NCBI GenBank assembly: GCA_947623455.1
Contig: OX392532.1
Span: 25,890,792 to 25,954,791 of the forward strand
Origin: Mimachlamys varia
Taxonomy: Eukaryota > Mollusca > Bivalvia > Pectinida > Pectinidae
Length of the DNA: 64,000 nucleotides
Direction: 5' to 3'
Part shown: positions 22,295-35,531 of the stretch, one piece after another
Layout of the letters: every line of letters starts with the position of its first letter
Numbering within the stretch: the first letter of the stretch is position 1
Program-made: the position numbers and the translations under genes
Notes under the pieces: model-generated
Seen by the model: only the letters and a program-made list of their open reading frames with translations
The model's database searches: none
Told to the model about the DNA's origin: nothing

Positions 22295-22465
22295 CTTTTC
22301 CGCCTCAAATCATTCATATTTGAGATTCTGAAAGTAGTAATTTGATTGGCTAGAATGTCACCTGAACGTGACCCCATATCGATGGTTGTCAGATCTTGAC
22401 GCAGCAGAGAGAAGTTGACGAAACGGTGCGGAGATCAAGATGTGATTTTAATCAGGTTGATTAGC
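22295..22465 (+). repeat. Dispersed repeat, contiguous copy
   Basis: Shares GAAAGTAGTAATTTGATTGG (inverted) and GAAACGGTGCGGAGATCAAG (direct) with 7151-7485. Here the two blocks are adjacent, which suggests the ancestral arrangement. Confidence 0.6.
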
Positions 22466-22570
22466 ATACCCGTACATTGTACTTCGTAAATAAGGGACGA
22501 CGACCCGCACATAGTATCGTCCATTTAAGATTGTCATCGTACGGCAGAAGGTCAACAACATGACAATTGG

Positions 22571-22720
22571 GTTTATTTTGTTTTACGTCCTATCGCCATC
22601 GTGCGTAATTTAAGGACGTGCAAGATTTTGGAGGGGAAGGAAAGCCAGAGTACCCGGAGAAAAACCACCGTCCTACGATCAGTACCTGGCAACTGCCCCT
22701 TAACAACTCGGCCAGCGGCT
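22571..22720 (+). mobile_element. SINE-like element, core copy
   Basis: Contains TTTTACGTCCTAT, TAAGGACGTGCAAG, AGCCAGAGTACCCGGAGAAA and ACCACCGTCCTACGATCAGT in the order I associate with an abundant bivalve SINE-like family. It is related to 19738-19891 and 60316-60410. It has no coding capacity. Confidence 0.65.
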
Positions 22721-22805
22721 CCACAATTACAAAAGTAGTTAATAAATTGATTATTCGCCAGTCGCCTGACGTAACCCGATGGCTTACTTATGACGTCATC
22801 AAATA

Positions 22806-22885
22806 ACCTTGTTCAATGCAAGTCTTGTCGCTTCGCTTCGGATAATATAAAGTACGTCCCTGCGTCAAGCGCTCAAATGACCAAG
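22806..22885 (-). repeat. Dispersed repeat block, inverted copy of 7905-7982
   Basis: The reverse complement carries CGCTTGACGC, TTATCCGAAGCG and TTGAACAAG as at 7905-7982. Confidence 0.5.
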
Positions 22886-22889
22886 GTTA

Positions 22890-25045
22890 ATTTTTGGTGC
22901 CCACATACGGCTCTTCCGCCAATGTCGTTTAAATATCGACGCAAATACATATGTCATTAAAGAATTAATTACGGGGGGGAAATGAATAAATTAAACAATA
23001 TATATAAAAAAAAAATATAAATATACTGGTTAGAATTACATCAAATATTTAGTATGTTACATGGTGGATGACGTCGATGGATCTGACTGACCCTGAAACG
23101 TCATAGAAATGACACCATGAACAACTCAGCCCTTGCTGATATCATCATCCAGGTTATTTAATTTAGATTTCAGTATTAACGGCAAAGACGATAACAAAAC
23201 TAGTTTTTTTTAAATTTGTGATAAAAAAGTTAAGTTTTCGTCTATTTTGATATTACAACCATTATCGGCACTTGATCTTACGTTACGAAAGCCTCAAATA
23301 TGTTGGTTTCTCATCATACGGATAGGACTAATATATCATGCTATGAGTATTGAAGGAGTTTGATGGATTATCAAGCAGAGTTCTTTTACAGAACAATGCT
23401 CCCGAAGTAACTCTGTAAAACCACGGACAAAGATCTTATTCCGTGGTAAAACTCGGAAGTTGCTGTCACGACATGGACGTCAAAAATTCGATTCCAGTGT
23501 TGATAAAACACCTTTGTATGAAATGTGACGTCAGTATGTGACCTTCACAAACGCTATCACAGTTTTCACCTGTTCCGTTACTTCATACGTACAGCAAACA
23601 TGACACGTACCTGTCAGGTGTGAGGGACGCGTCTTTGAAGTAGGTCATTATGTCTATGACACATATGGTATCTAAGGTGTTCGTTTGTATGTAGCGGATA
23701 TGCAAATCAGCAATAAATCATATAATTTAAGTAGGTCACCGCGTCACGCGAGACTAGCTGATCACTAATACACTATTCATCTCGCCCCTGGTTATTATGA
23801 TTTCAAAGTTTATTCACGAAATACATATCCATGTATATGTGTATATGTATTGATGATATATACCCTTTACGATCTGAATTTATGTTAGAAAAATAGATAT
23901 ACGAAGATTTTTTTTATTATTAGTATGTCAATACAATGTAGTGCGTTAACTGTGTCATAAAAAAAAACTGAAATCATTTCAACAGGAATTCCGATATGAC
24001 CAGAATGTATTTTTTTTAACATTTTCACTTTTCGGGTTTTAGGTTGAAATCGAGTTCCGGGCTGAAGTTTTGTTTGTTATGATTAGACACATTAAATACT
24101 TATTTCTCTCATTTAAAGTGTTTACTGGGTATAAAGGTACACTTTATCAAAAGTTAATGGTGTGTGCCTTTTATTGATCGAAAATGACCGGCCTATCCTT
24201 GAACCTACCAAAGTATGTGAAAACTTTCACGCTTCATATGTGTATGAGCACTCCGGTTTCATGCTACAGACGGACTTGTATTAATATTGATGTCATTATA
24301 ATGAGAGAGCGATTTTATATATACAAAGTAAGAACGTTTGTGACGTTGATATTTTCATGCAGGTCTAAACCTTCAAATAATCGACGAATTCAACATAAAA
24401 TGAATATTACTAGGAAAGAAATAATGCAATTTAAAGGACAATTTTAAGTAGTTTATTACTACATATATATATCCGAACATAAAAATGAAAAACTAATTGC
24501 TAGGAAAGAAATAACGTATTTTAAAGAACAATGTTAAGTAGTTTATCACTAAATACCGATAAAACCCCCAAAAAATCAAACAAAACAAACATACCCAACA
24601 TCTCTGGTAGAATGACGATAATTTCTGATTTAGTATATATCTCTCTATACCAAACAAAACCTCTAAATGAAGTACAGATACAGTACAAGATAAGTACTAG
24701 TGATCTTAAAACCGCGAAATACACAACTACTCAAATATCACTGCGTAAATTCAAAGCTGTTTTATGACCATTTTTTTTTCTAAGTTGATAAAAAGAAATA
24801 TTAATACGCAATACGATATGTACATGTACGTATCTGAACATTATGTCAAACAGCGAGTAATTTAATTGAATTTTCATTATAAGACGTTACATATATATCA
24901 TGTAGATATGACTCCATTACGTCATCTATCCGAGCAGTCTTTGTATTTGAAACAACATAGAGAAATTGAAATAACAGCCTATAGGCTTTATAGTTTTAAC
25001 AAGGAAATTAATACAAATTGAAATATAATAACTTTAACAAGAGAT
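22890..25045. other. No gene; short imperfect duplication at 24408-24553
   Basis: AT-rich. The segment at 24408-24465 (CTAGGAAAGAAATAATGCAA...AAGTAGTTTAT) is repeated imperfectly at 24498-24553. Overlapping frames on both strands at 24521-24767 show no recognisable product. Confidence 0.45.
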
Positions 25046-28000
25046 TGTTATACTGCCCATGTATGTTATACTGCCCATGTATGTTATACTGTCCATGTAT
25101 GTTATACTGTCCATGTATGTTATACTGTCCATGTATGTTATACTGTCCATGTATGTTATACTGTTCATGTATGTTATACTGTCCATGTATGTTATACTGT
25201 CCATGTATGTTATACTGCCCATGTATGTTATACTGTCCATGTATGTTATACTGTCTATGTATGTTATACTGCCCATGTATGTTATACTGTCTATGTATGT
25301 TATACTGTCCATGTATGTTATACTGTCCGTGTATGTTATACTGTCCATGTATGTTATACTGTCCGTGTATGTTATACTGCCCATGTATGTTATACTGTCC
25401 ATGTATGTTATACTGTTCATGTATGTTATACTGTCCATGTATGTTATACTGTCCATGTATGTTATACTGCCGATGTATGTTATACTGTCCATGTATGTTA
25501 TACTGTCCATGTGTGTTATACTGTCCATGTGTGTTGTACTGTCCAGGTATGTTATACTGTTCATGTATGTTATACTGTCCATGTATGTTATACTGTCCAT
25601 GTATGTTATACTGCCGATGTATGTTATACTGTCCAGGTATGTTATACTGTCCATGTGTGTTATACTGTCCATGTATGTTATACTGTCTATGTATGTTATA
25701 CTGTCTATGTATGTTATACTGTCCATGTGTGTTATACTGTCCATGTTTGTTATACTGTCCAGGTATGTTATACTGTCCGTGTATGTTATACTGTCCATGT
25801 ATGTTATACTGTCCATGTGTGTTATACTGTCCATGTATGTTATACTACCCATGTATGTTATACTGCCCCTTTATGTTATACTGTCCATGTATATTATACT
25901 GCCCATGTATGCTTTACTGCCCATGTATGTTATACTGTCCATGTATGTTATACTGTCCATGTATGTTATACTGTCCATGTATATTATACTGCCCATGTAT
26001 GTTATACTGCCCATGTATGTTATACTGCCCATGTATGTTTTACTGTCCATGTATGTCATACTGTCCGTATATGTTATACTGCCCATGTATGCTATACTGC
26101 CCATGTATGTTAAACTGCCCATGTATGTTATACTGCCCATGTATGCTTTACTGCCCATGTATGTTATACTGCCCATGAATGTTATACTGTCCATGTATGT
26201 TATACTGTCCATGTATGTTATACTGCCCATGTGTGTTATACTGTCCATGCATGTTATACTGTCCATGTATGTTATACTGTCCATGTGTGTTATACTGCCC
26301 ATGTATGTTATACTGTCCATGTGTGTTATACTGCCCATGTATGTTATACTGTCCATGCATGTTACACTGTCCATGTATGTTATACTGTCCATGTGTGTTA
26401 TACTGCCTATGTATGTTATACTACCCATGTATGTTATACTGTCTATGTATGTTATACTGTCCATGTATGTTATAATACCCATGTATGTTATACTGTCCAT
26501 GCATGTTACACTGTCCATGTATGTTATACTGTCTATGTATGTTGTACTGTCCATGTATGTTATAATACCCATGTATGTTATACTGTCTATGTATGTTATA
26601 CTGTCCATGTATGTTATACTGTCAATGTATGTTATACAGCCCATGTATGTTATACTGTCGATGTATGTTATACTGTCCATGTATGTTATACTGTCCATGT
26701 GTGTTATACTGCCTATGTATGTTATACTGTCTATGTATGTTGTACTGTCCATGTATGTTATACTTTCAATGTATGTTATACAGCCCATGTATGTTATACT
26801 GTCGATGTATGTTATACTGTCCATGTATGTTATACTGTCCATGTATGTTATACTGTTCATGTATGTTATACTGTCCATGTATGTTATACTGCTCATGTGT
26901 GTAATACAGCCCATGTATGTTATACTGTCGATGTATGTTATACTGTCCATGTATGTTATACTGTCCATGTATGTTATACTGTCCATGTATGTTATACTGT
27001 TCATGTATGTTATACTGTCTATGTATGTTATACTGTCCATGTATGTTATACAGCCCATGTGTGTTATACTGTCAATGTATGTCATACTGTCCATGTATGT
27101 TATACTGTCCATGTATTTTATACTACCCATGTGTGTTATACAGCCCATGTATGTTATACAGCCCATGTATGTTATACTGCCCATTTATGTTATACTGCCC
27201 ATGTGTGTTATACTGCCCATGTATGTTATACTGTCCATGTATGTTATACTGTCCATGTGTGTTATACTGTCCATGTATGTTATACTGTCCATGTGTGTTA
27301 TACTGTCCATGTATGTTATACTGTCCATGTGTGTTATACTGCCAATGTATGTTATACTGTCCATGTATGTTGTACTGCCCATGTATGTTATACTGTCCAT
27401 GTGTGTTATACTGTCCATGTATGTTATACTGCCCATGTATGTTATACTGTCCATGTGTGTTATACTGTCCATGTATGTTATACTGTCCATGTGTGTTATA
27501 CTGCCAATGTATGTTATACTGTCCATGTATGTTGTACTGTCAATGTATGTTCTACTGTCCATGTGTGTTATACTGTCCATGTGTGTTATACTGCCTATGT
27601 ATGTTATACTGTCTATGTATGTTGTACTGTCCATGTATGTTATATTTTCAATATATGTTATACAGCCCATGTATGTTATACTGTCGATGTATGTTATACT
27701 GTCCATGTATGTTATACTGTCCATGTATGTTATACTGTTCATGTATGTTATACTGTCCATGTATGTTATACTGCTCATGTGTGTAATACAGCCCATGTAT
27801 GTTATACTGTCGATGTATGTTATACTGTCCAGGTATGTTATACTGTCCATGTATGTTATACTGTCCATGTATGTTATACTGTCCATGTATGTTATACTGT
27901 CCATGTATGTTATACTGTCCATGTATGTTATACTGTTCATGTATGTGATACTGTCTATGTATGTTATACTGCCCATGTGTGTTATACTGCCCATGTGTGT

Positions 28001-31000
28001 TATACTGTCAATGTATGTCATACTGTCCATGTATGTTATACTGTCCATGTATTTTATACTACCCATGTGGGTTATACAGTCCATGTATGTTATACAGCCC
28101 ATGTATGTTATACTGTCCATGTGTGTTATACAGCCCATGTATGTTATACTGTCCATGTATGTTATACTGTCCATGTATGTTATACTGTCCATGTGTGTTA
28201 TACTGTCCATGTATGTTATACTGTCCATGTGTGTTATACTGTCCATGTATGTTATACTGTCCATGTGTGTTATACTGCCAATGTATGTTATACTGCCAAT
28301 GTATGTTATACTGCCCATGTATGTTATACTGTCCATGTGTGTTATACAGCCCATGTATGTTATACTGCCCATGTATGTTATACTGTCCATGTATGTTATA
28401 CTGTCCATGTGTGTTATACTGTCCATGTATGTTATACTGTCCATGTGTGTTATACTGCCAATGTACATGTATGTTATACTGCCCATGTATGTTATACTGT
28501 CCATGTGTGTTATACTGCCAATGTATGTTATACTGCCAATGTATGTTATACTGCCCATGTATGTAATACTGTCCATGTGTGTTATACTGTCCATGTATGT
28601 TATACTGTCCATGTATGTTATACTGTCCATGTGTGTTATACTGTCAATGTATGTTCTACTGTCCATGTGTGTTATACTGTCCATGTGTGTTATACTGTCA
28701 ATGTATGTTATACTGTCCATGTGTGTTATACTGTCCATGTATGTTATACTGTCAATGTATGTTATACTGTCCATGTATGTTATACTGTCCATGTTTGTTA
28801 TACTATCTATGTATGTTATACTGTCCATGTATGTTATACTGTCCAGGTATGTTGTACTGTCCATGTATGTTATACAGCTCATGTATGTTATACTGTCCAT
28901 GTATGTTGTACTGTCCATGTGTGTTATATTGCCCATGTATGTTTTACTGTCCATGTATGTTGTACTGCCGATGTATGTTATACTGTCCATGTATGTTATA
29001 CTGTCGATGTATGTTATACTGTCCATGTATGTTATACTGTCCATGTCTGTTATACTGCCCATGTATGTTATACTGTCCATGTATGTTATACTGTCCATGC
29101 ATGTTATACTGTCCATGTATGTTATGCTGTCCATGTGTGTTATACTGTCCATGTATGTTATACTGTCAATGTATGTTACATTGCCCATGTACGTTATACT
29201 GTCCATGTATGTTGTACTGTCCATGTAGATTATACTGCCCATGTATTTTATACTGTCCATGTATGTTGTACAGCCGATGTATGTTATACTGTCCATGTAT
29301 GTTATACTGTCCATGTATGTTGTACTGCCGATGTATGTTATACTGTCCATGTATGTTGTACTGTCCATGTGTGTTATATTGCCCATGTATGTTTTACTGT
29401 CCATGTATGTTATATTGCCCATGTATGTTATACTGTCCATGTGTGTTATACAGCACATGTATGTTATACTGTCCATGTGTGTTATATTGCCCATGTATGT
29501 TATACTGTCCATGTATGTTATACTGTCGATGTGTGTTATACTGCCAATGTGTGTTATACTGTCCATGTATGTTATACTGTCAATGTGTGTTATACTGTCC
29601 ATGTATGTTATACTGTCCATGTATGTTATACTGTCCATGTATGTTATACTGTCCATGTGTGTTGTACTGTCCATGTGTGTTATACTGTCCATGTGTGTTA
29701 TACTGTCCATGTATGTTATACTGTCCATGTATGTTATACTGTCAATGTGTGTTATACTGTCCATGTATGTTATACTGTCCATGTATGTTATACTGTCAAT
29801 GTGTGTTATACTGCCCATGTATGTTATACTGTCCATGTATGTTATACTGTCCATGTATGTTATACTGCCGATGTATGTTATACTGTCCATGTGTGTTGTA
29901 CTGTCCATGTGTGTTATACTGTCCATGTGTGTTATACTGTCCATGTATGTTATACAGCACATGTATGTTATACTGTCCATGTATGTTATACTGTCCATGT
30001 ATGTTATACTGTCCATGTATGTTATACTGTCAATGTGTGTTATACTGTCCATGTATGTTATACTGTCCATGTATGTTATACTGTCAATGTGTGTTATACT
30101 GTCCATGTGTGTTGTACTGTCCATGTATGTTATACTGTCAATGTGTGTTATACTGTCCATGTGTGTTATACTGTCCATGTATGTTATACTGTCCATGTAT
30201 GTTATACTGTCAATGTGTGTTATACTGTCCATGTATGTTATACTGTCCATGTATGTTATACTGTCAATGTGTGTTATACTGTCCATGTATGTTATACTGT
30301 CCATGTGTGTTATACTGTCCATGTGTGTTGTACTGTCCATGTGTGTTATACTGTCTATGTATGTTATACTGTCCATGTATGTTATACTGTCCATGTATGT
30401 TATACTGTCCATGTGTGTTGTACTGTCCATGTGTGTTATACAGCCCATGTGTGTTGTACTGTCCATGTATGTTATACTGTCCATGTATGTTATACTGTCC
30501 ATGTGTGTTATACAGCCCATGTGTGTTGTACTGTCCATGTATGTTATACTGTCCATGTATGTTATACTGTCCATGTATGTTATACAGCCCATGTGTGTTG
30601 TACTGTCCATGTGTGTTATACTGTCCATGTGTGTTGTACTGTCCATGTATGTTATACTGTCCATGTATGTTATACTGTCCATGTATGTTATACTGTCCAT
30701 GTATGTTATACAGCCCATGTATGTTATACTGTCCATGTATGTTATACTGTCCATGTATGTTATACTGTCCATGTATGTTATACTGTCCATGTATGTTATA
30801 CTGTCCATGTATGTTATACTGTCCATGTATGTTATACTGTCCATGTATGTTATACTGCCCATGTATGTTATACTGTCCATGTATGTTATACTGTCCATGT
30901 ATGTTATACTGTCCATGTGTGTTATACTGTCCATGTATGTTATACTGCCCATGTATGTTATACTGTCCATGTATGTTATACTGTCCATGTATGTTATACT

Positions 31001-33531
31001 GTCCATGTATGTTATACTGTCCATGTATGTTATACTGCCCATGTATGTTATACTGTCCATGTATGTTATACTGTCAATGTGTGTTATACTGTCCATGTGT
31101 GTTGTACTGTCCGTGTATGTTATACTGTCCATGTGTGTTATACTGCCCATGGGTGTTATACTGTCAATGTATGTTATACTGTCCATGTATGTTGTACTGT
31201 GCATGTGTGTTATACTGTCATTGTATGTTATATTGTCCATGTGTGTTATACCTCCTATTTATCCTATATCGTCCCTGTATGTTATACCGTCGATGAATGT
31301 TACATTGTCCATGTATGTTATACTGTCAATGTGTGTTATGCTGTCCATGTATGTTATACTGTCCATGTATGTTGTACTGTGCATGTGTGTTATACTGTCA
31401 ATTTATGTTATACTGTCCATGTATGTTATACTGCCCATGTATGATATACTGTCCATGTATGTTATACTGTCCGTGTATGTTATACTGCCCATGGGTGTTA
31501 TGCTGTCCATGTATGTTATACTGCCCATGTATGTTATACTGTCCATGTATGTTATACTACCCATGCATGTTATACTGTCCATGTATGTTATACTACCCAT
31601 GCATGTTATACTGTCCATGTATGTTTTACTGCCTATGTATGTTATACTGCCCATGTATGTTGTACTGTCCATGTAGATCATACTGCCGATGTATGTTATA
31701 CTGTCCATGTATGTTATACTGTCCATGTATGGTTTACTGCCTATGTATGGTTTACTGCCTATGTATGTTGTACTGTCCATGTATGTTATACAGCTCATGT
31801 ATGTTATACTGTCCATGTATGTTGTACTGTCCATGTGTGTTATATTGCCCATGTATGTTTTACTGTCCATGTATGTTGTACTGCCGATGTATGTTATACT
31901 GTCCATGTATGTTATACTGTCGATGTATGTTATACTGTCCATGTATGTTATACTGTCCATGTCTGTTATACTGCCCATGTATGTTATACTGTCCATGTAT
32001 GTTATACTGTCCATGCATGTTATACTGTCCATGTATGTTATGCTGTCCATGTGTGTTATACTGTCCATGTATGTTATACTGTCAATGTATGTTACATTGC
32101 CCATGTACGTTATACTGTCCATGTTTGTTGTACTGTCCATGTAGATTATACTGCCCATGTATTTTATACTGTCCATGTATGTTGTACTGCCGATGTATGT
32201 TATACTGTCCATGTATGTTGTACTGCCGATGTATGTTATACTGTCCATGTATGTTGTACTGTCCATGTGTGTTATATTGCCCATGTATGTTTTACTGTCC
32301 ATGTATGTTATATTGCCCATGTATGTTATACTGTCCATGTGTGTTATACAGCACATGTATGTTATACTGTCCATGTGTGTTATATTGCCCATGTATGTTA
32401 TACTGTCCATGCATGTTATACTGCCCATGTATGTTATGCTGTCCGTGTATGTTATACTGTCCATGTGTGTTATACTGCCCATGTGTGTTGTACTGTCCGT
32501 GTATGTTATACTGTCCATGTGTGTTATACTGCCCATGGGTGTTATACTGTCAATGTATGTTATACTGTCCATGTATGTTGTACTGTGCATGTGTGTTATA
32601 CTGTCAATTTATGTTATACTGTCCATGTGTGTTATACCTCCTATTTATCCTATATCGTCCCTGTATGTTATACCGTCGATGAATGTTACATTGTCCATGT
32701 ATGTTATACTGTCAATGTGTGTTATGCTGTCCATGTATGTTATACTGTCCATGTATGTTGTACTGTGCATGTGTGTTATACTGTCAATTTATGTTATACT
32801 GTCCATGTATGTTATACTGCCCATGTATGATATACTGTCCATGTATGTTATACTGTCCGTGTATGTTATACTGCCCATGGGTGTTATGCTGTCCATGTAT
32901 GTTATACTGCCCATGTATGTTATACTGTCCATGTATGTTATACTACCCATGCATGTTATACTGTCCATGTATGTTATACTACCCATGCATGTTATACTGT
33001 CCATGTATGTTTTACTGCCTATGTATGTTATACTGCCCATGTATGTTGTACTGTCCATGTAGATCATACTGCCGATGTATGTTATACTGTCCATGTATGT
33101 TATACTGTCCATGTATGGTTTACTGCCTATGTATGGTTTACTGCCTATGTATTTTATACTGCCCATATATGTTATACTGTCCATGTAGATTATACTGCCC
33201 ATGTATGTTATACTGTCCATGTATGTTATACTGTCCATGTATGTTTTACTGTCCATGTATGTTATACTGTCCATGTATGTTGTACTGCCGATGTATGTTA
33301 TACTGTCCATGTATGTTGTACTGTCCATGTATGTTTTACTGCCTATGTATGTTATACTGCCCATGTATGTTGCACTGTCCATGTAGATTATACTGTCCAT
33401 GTGTGTTATACTGTCCATGTATGTTATACTGTCCATGTATGTTATACTGGCCATGTATGTTATACTGTCCATGTATGTTATACTGTCCTTGTGTGTTATA
33501 CTGCCTATGTATGTTAAACTGTCCATGTATG
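25046..33531 (+). repeat. 18-bp minisatellite, about 470 copies, 8.5 kb
   Basis: The monomer is TGTTATACTGTCCATGTA. Common variants are GTCC/GCCC/GTCA/GTCG, GTATG/GTGTG and CTG/CAG. Spacing stays at multiples of 18 except for rare cases such as a 6-bp insertion near 28459. Nested duplications occur at offsets of 882, 1,386 and 2,916 bp, all multiples of 18. Three forward and two reverse frames lack stops in the monomer, which gives the long frames here (up to 1,737 codons, e.g. CYTVHV, MLYCPC and MYVILS repeats, and MDSITY on the minus strand). The variants are not silent in any one frame, so I treat the region as satellite DNA. Confidence 0.97.
31200..33065 (+). repeat. 1,386-bp higher-order duplication inside the 18-bp array
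   Basis: A diagnostic non-canonical stretch (CTCCTATTTATCCTATATCG, then GATGAATGTTACATTG) occurs at about 31247-31303 and again at about 32633-32689, exactly 77 monomers apart. The following variants repeat in the same order up to about 31680 and 33066. Confidence 0.85.
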
Positions 33532-33865
33532 AAATTTAGTCAAATATGAATTACGAAAAAACTGTATTAATATACTATTCTACATGTAAGTTTTTCCTAC
33601 GTAATAAAGAGACAGCGACCTATATACGTAGACACCTGACGTGACGTCCACTGATTTCTAACCTACTATATTTGTAGGTATGCAGTAGTAATTAATTTAA
33701 ACCTAATACCTTCTCTGAGTTAATCATCTTAACTCCCTGATGACGCACTCTACGACACGCATGCAGTGTATTTAAATTACCTTTTGACAAATTTATTTCG
33801 CGATGTGTTAAACAGAATTTTGTTGCTTGCCCATCTGTGATCTATCTTGATATTGTTATTTTTCC

Positions 33866-34430
33866 GCCTGTCTGTGGTCCGTCTGTCTATCTGTCTGTCT
33901 GTGGTATGTCTGTCTATCTGTGGTGTGTCTGTCTACAAATGTATCTGTAGTCGTTCTGTCTGTGGTGTATTTGTCTGTCTGTCTGTCTGTCTATCTGTGG
34001 TCTGTCTGTAGTCGTTCTGTCTGTCTGTGGTTTGTCTGTCTATCTGGTGGGTGTCTGTCTATCTGTGGTCTGTCTTTCTGTCTATCTTCAGTCGTTCTGT
34101 CTGTCTGTGGTCTGTCTGTCTGTCTGTCTGTGATCTGTCTGTCTATCTGTGATCTGTCTGTCTATCTGTGGTCTGTCTCTCTGTCTATCTGTAGTAGTTC
34201 TGTCTCTCTGTGGTCTGTCTGTCTGTCTATCTGTTATCTGTCTGTCTATCTGTGATCTGTCTGTCTATCTCCGGTCTGTCTGGCTGTCTGTCTGTGGTCT
34301 GTCTGTCTGTCTATCTATATGTGGTGTGTTTCTCCGTCTATCTGTTGTATGTCTCTCTGTCTAGCTGTGGTCTGTCTGTCTGTCTGTCTGTCTATCTGCG
34401 GTCTGTCTCGCTGTCTATCTGTGATCTATC
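33866..34430 (+). repeat. Imperfect (TCTG/TCTA)n simple repeat
   Basis: About 565 bp of CTGT and CTAT units with interspersed GGTC, showing a loose 30-40 bp periodicity (TGTGGTCTGTCTGTCTATC). Cys/Ser/Leu/Val-rich open frames over it are artefacts. Confidence 0.9.
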
Positions 34431-35400
34431 CACATAACTGTTAACTCTCGGCTGTGTATGGTCTATCCTTCCTTTCGTTATGTAAGTGGGTTTTTTCTTC
34501 TGGCATTTTGTGCAGCTTTCCCCTGTCTCTGCTCGATATGTCTGTGTGTGTGTTTTCTTTCTCAATTTTACTTCGGACTTCCTTTCTTCCAGCAAAATAT
34601 CAATATTTAACGTACAATTATTGGTTCGCATGGCTCTTTGTGACACATATATGTAAATATTCATTGTTGTACATGTATATACATATTTTATGTTTGTATC
34701 CGTTGAGGTCTCAAACAATTGGAAACCTTTTGTCTTTTCATTATGTTTAATATTCATAATTTTACAATCCAGATGTTCTGACTTAAAATTGACTTAAGCG
34801 AATATATTTCACGATTGATGTGGATATAACACAATGTGTGTATAAGTTAACATTCTGATTTTAGTAAGACCTTTTGATTTCAAATTAATGATTTATGTAT
34901 ATGTGGAATAGTCGATAGTAGTTATCACTTTTTAATAATATGTAACAATCATTATTATCGTTACAATTGTAGTATTCTAAAGATATTGTTATCGAAAGTT
35001 CCTATTACTGTATAACATACATGCTCACATGTAATATACTACACTGGAGATATTCTATCATACATGTATGAGTCGGTGAGGTGAAGCACTAGACACATGA
35101 TTTCAAATCTAATGTGTTAAACATTAAACGTTACAATTTTCAAAACAATTTTCATCACTTGTAAATATGTTATAAGTTGAACTTTATATTATTCGAATCA
35201 ATATGTTGTTATTTAAGGTGTCAACAGTCTCGAAGATTTGTTTTGCTGTAGTATATATTAGGGAGAGGAATTAACATAAGCTCTAAGCTTGTTTTCCAAT
35301 TTCTGTGTAATAATATATGTTTCAAATGTCTTGCTTGAATTTTGAATAAATACTGTTTAAACAAATTAATGAAAACGCTATATAAATGATTAAACATATA
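34431..35400. other. Spacer between simple repeat and hydrolase gene
   Basis: AT-rich with no supported gene. It includes the probable 3' end of the minus-strand hydrolase transcript. Confidence 0.4.
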
Positions 35401-35406
35401 TTTATT
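35401..35406 (-). terminator. Candidate polyadenylation signal of the ABHD15-like gene
   Basis: TTTATT on the plus strand is AATAAA on the minus strand, about 126 bp past the stop codon. Confidence 0.45.
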
Positions 35407-35531
35407 ATTCTCACAACTGTTTGGAGCCAATCGGCGTATTATCCAGATATAATGACGTCATAGATGCTGGAATGTTACTAACAATTTGTAACAATGAAGG
35501 CAAACCTTTCCATATGAATGTAAATTGATAA

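Noticed and set aside
25018..33549. Open frames of 200-1,737 codons on both strands
   Set aside because: All are translations of the 18-bp monomer, which lacks stops in five frames. They overlap each other, have no non-repeat domain, and no frame shows conservation.
33920..34437. Cys/Ser/Leu/Val-rich frames (SVCLS repeats)
   Set aside because: Translation of the TCTG/TCTA simple repeat.
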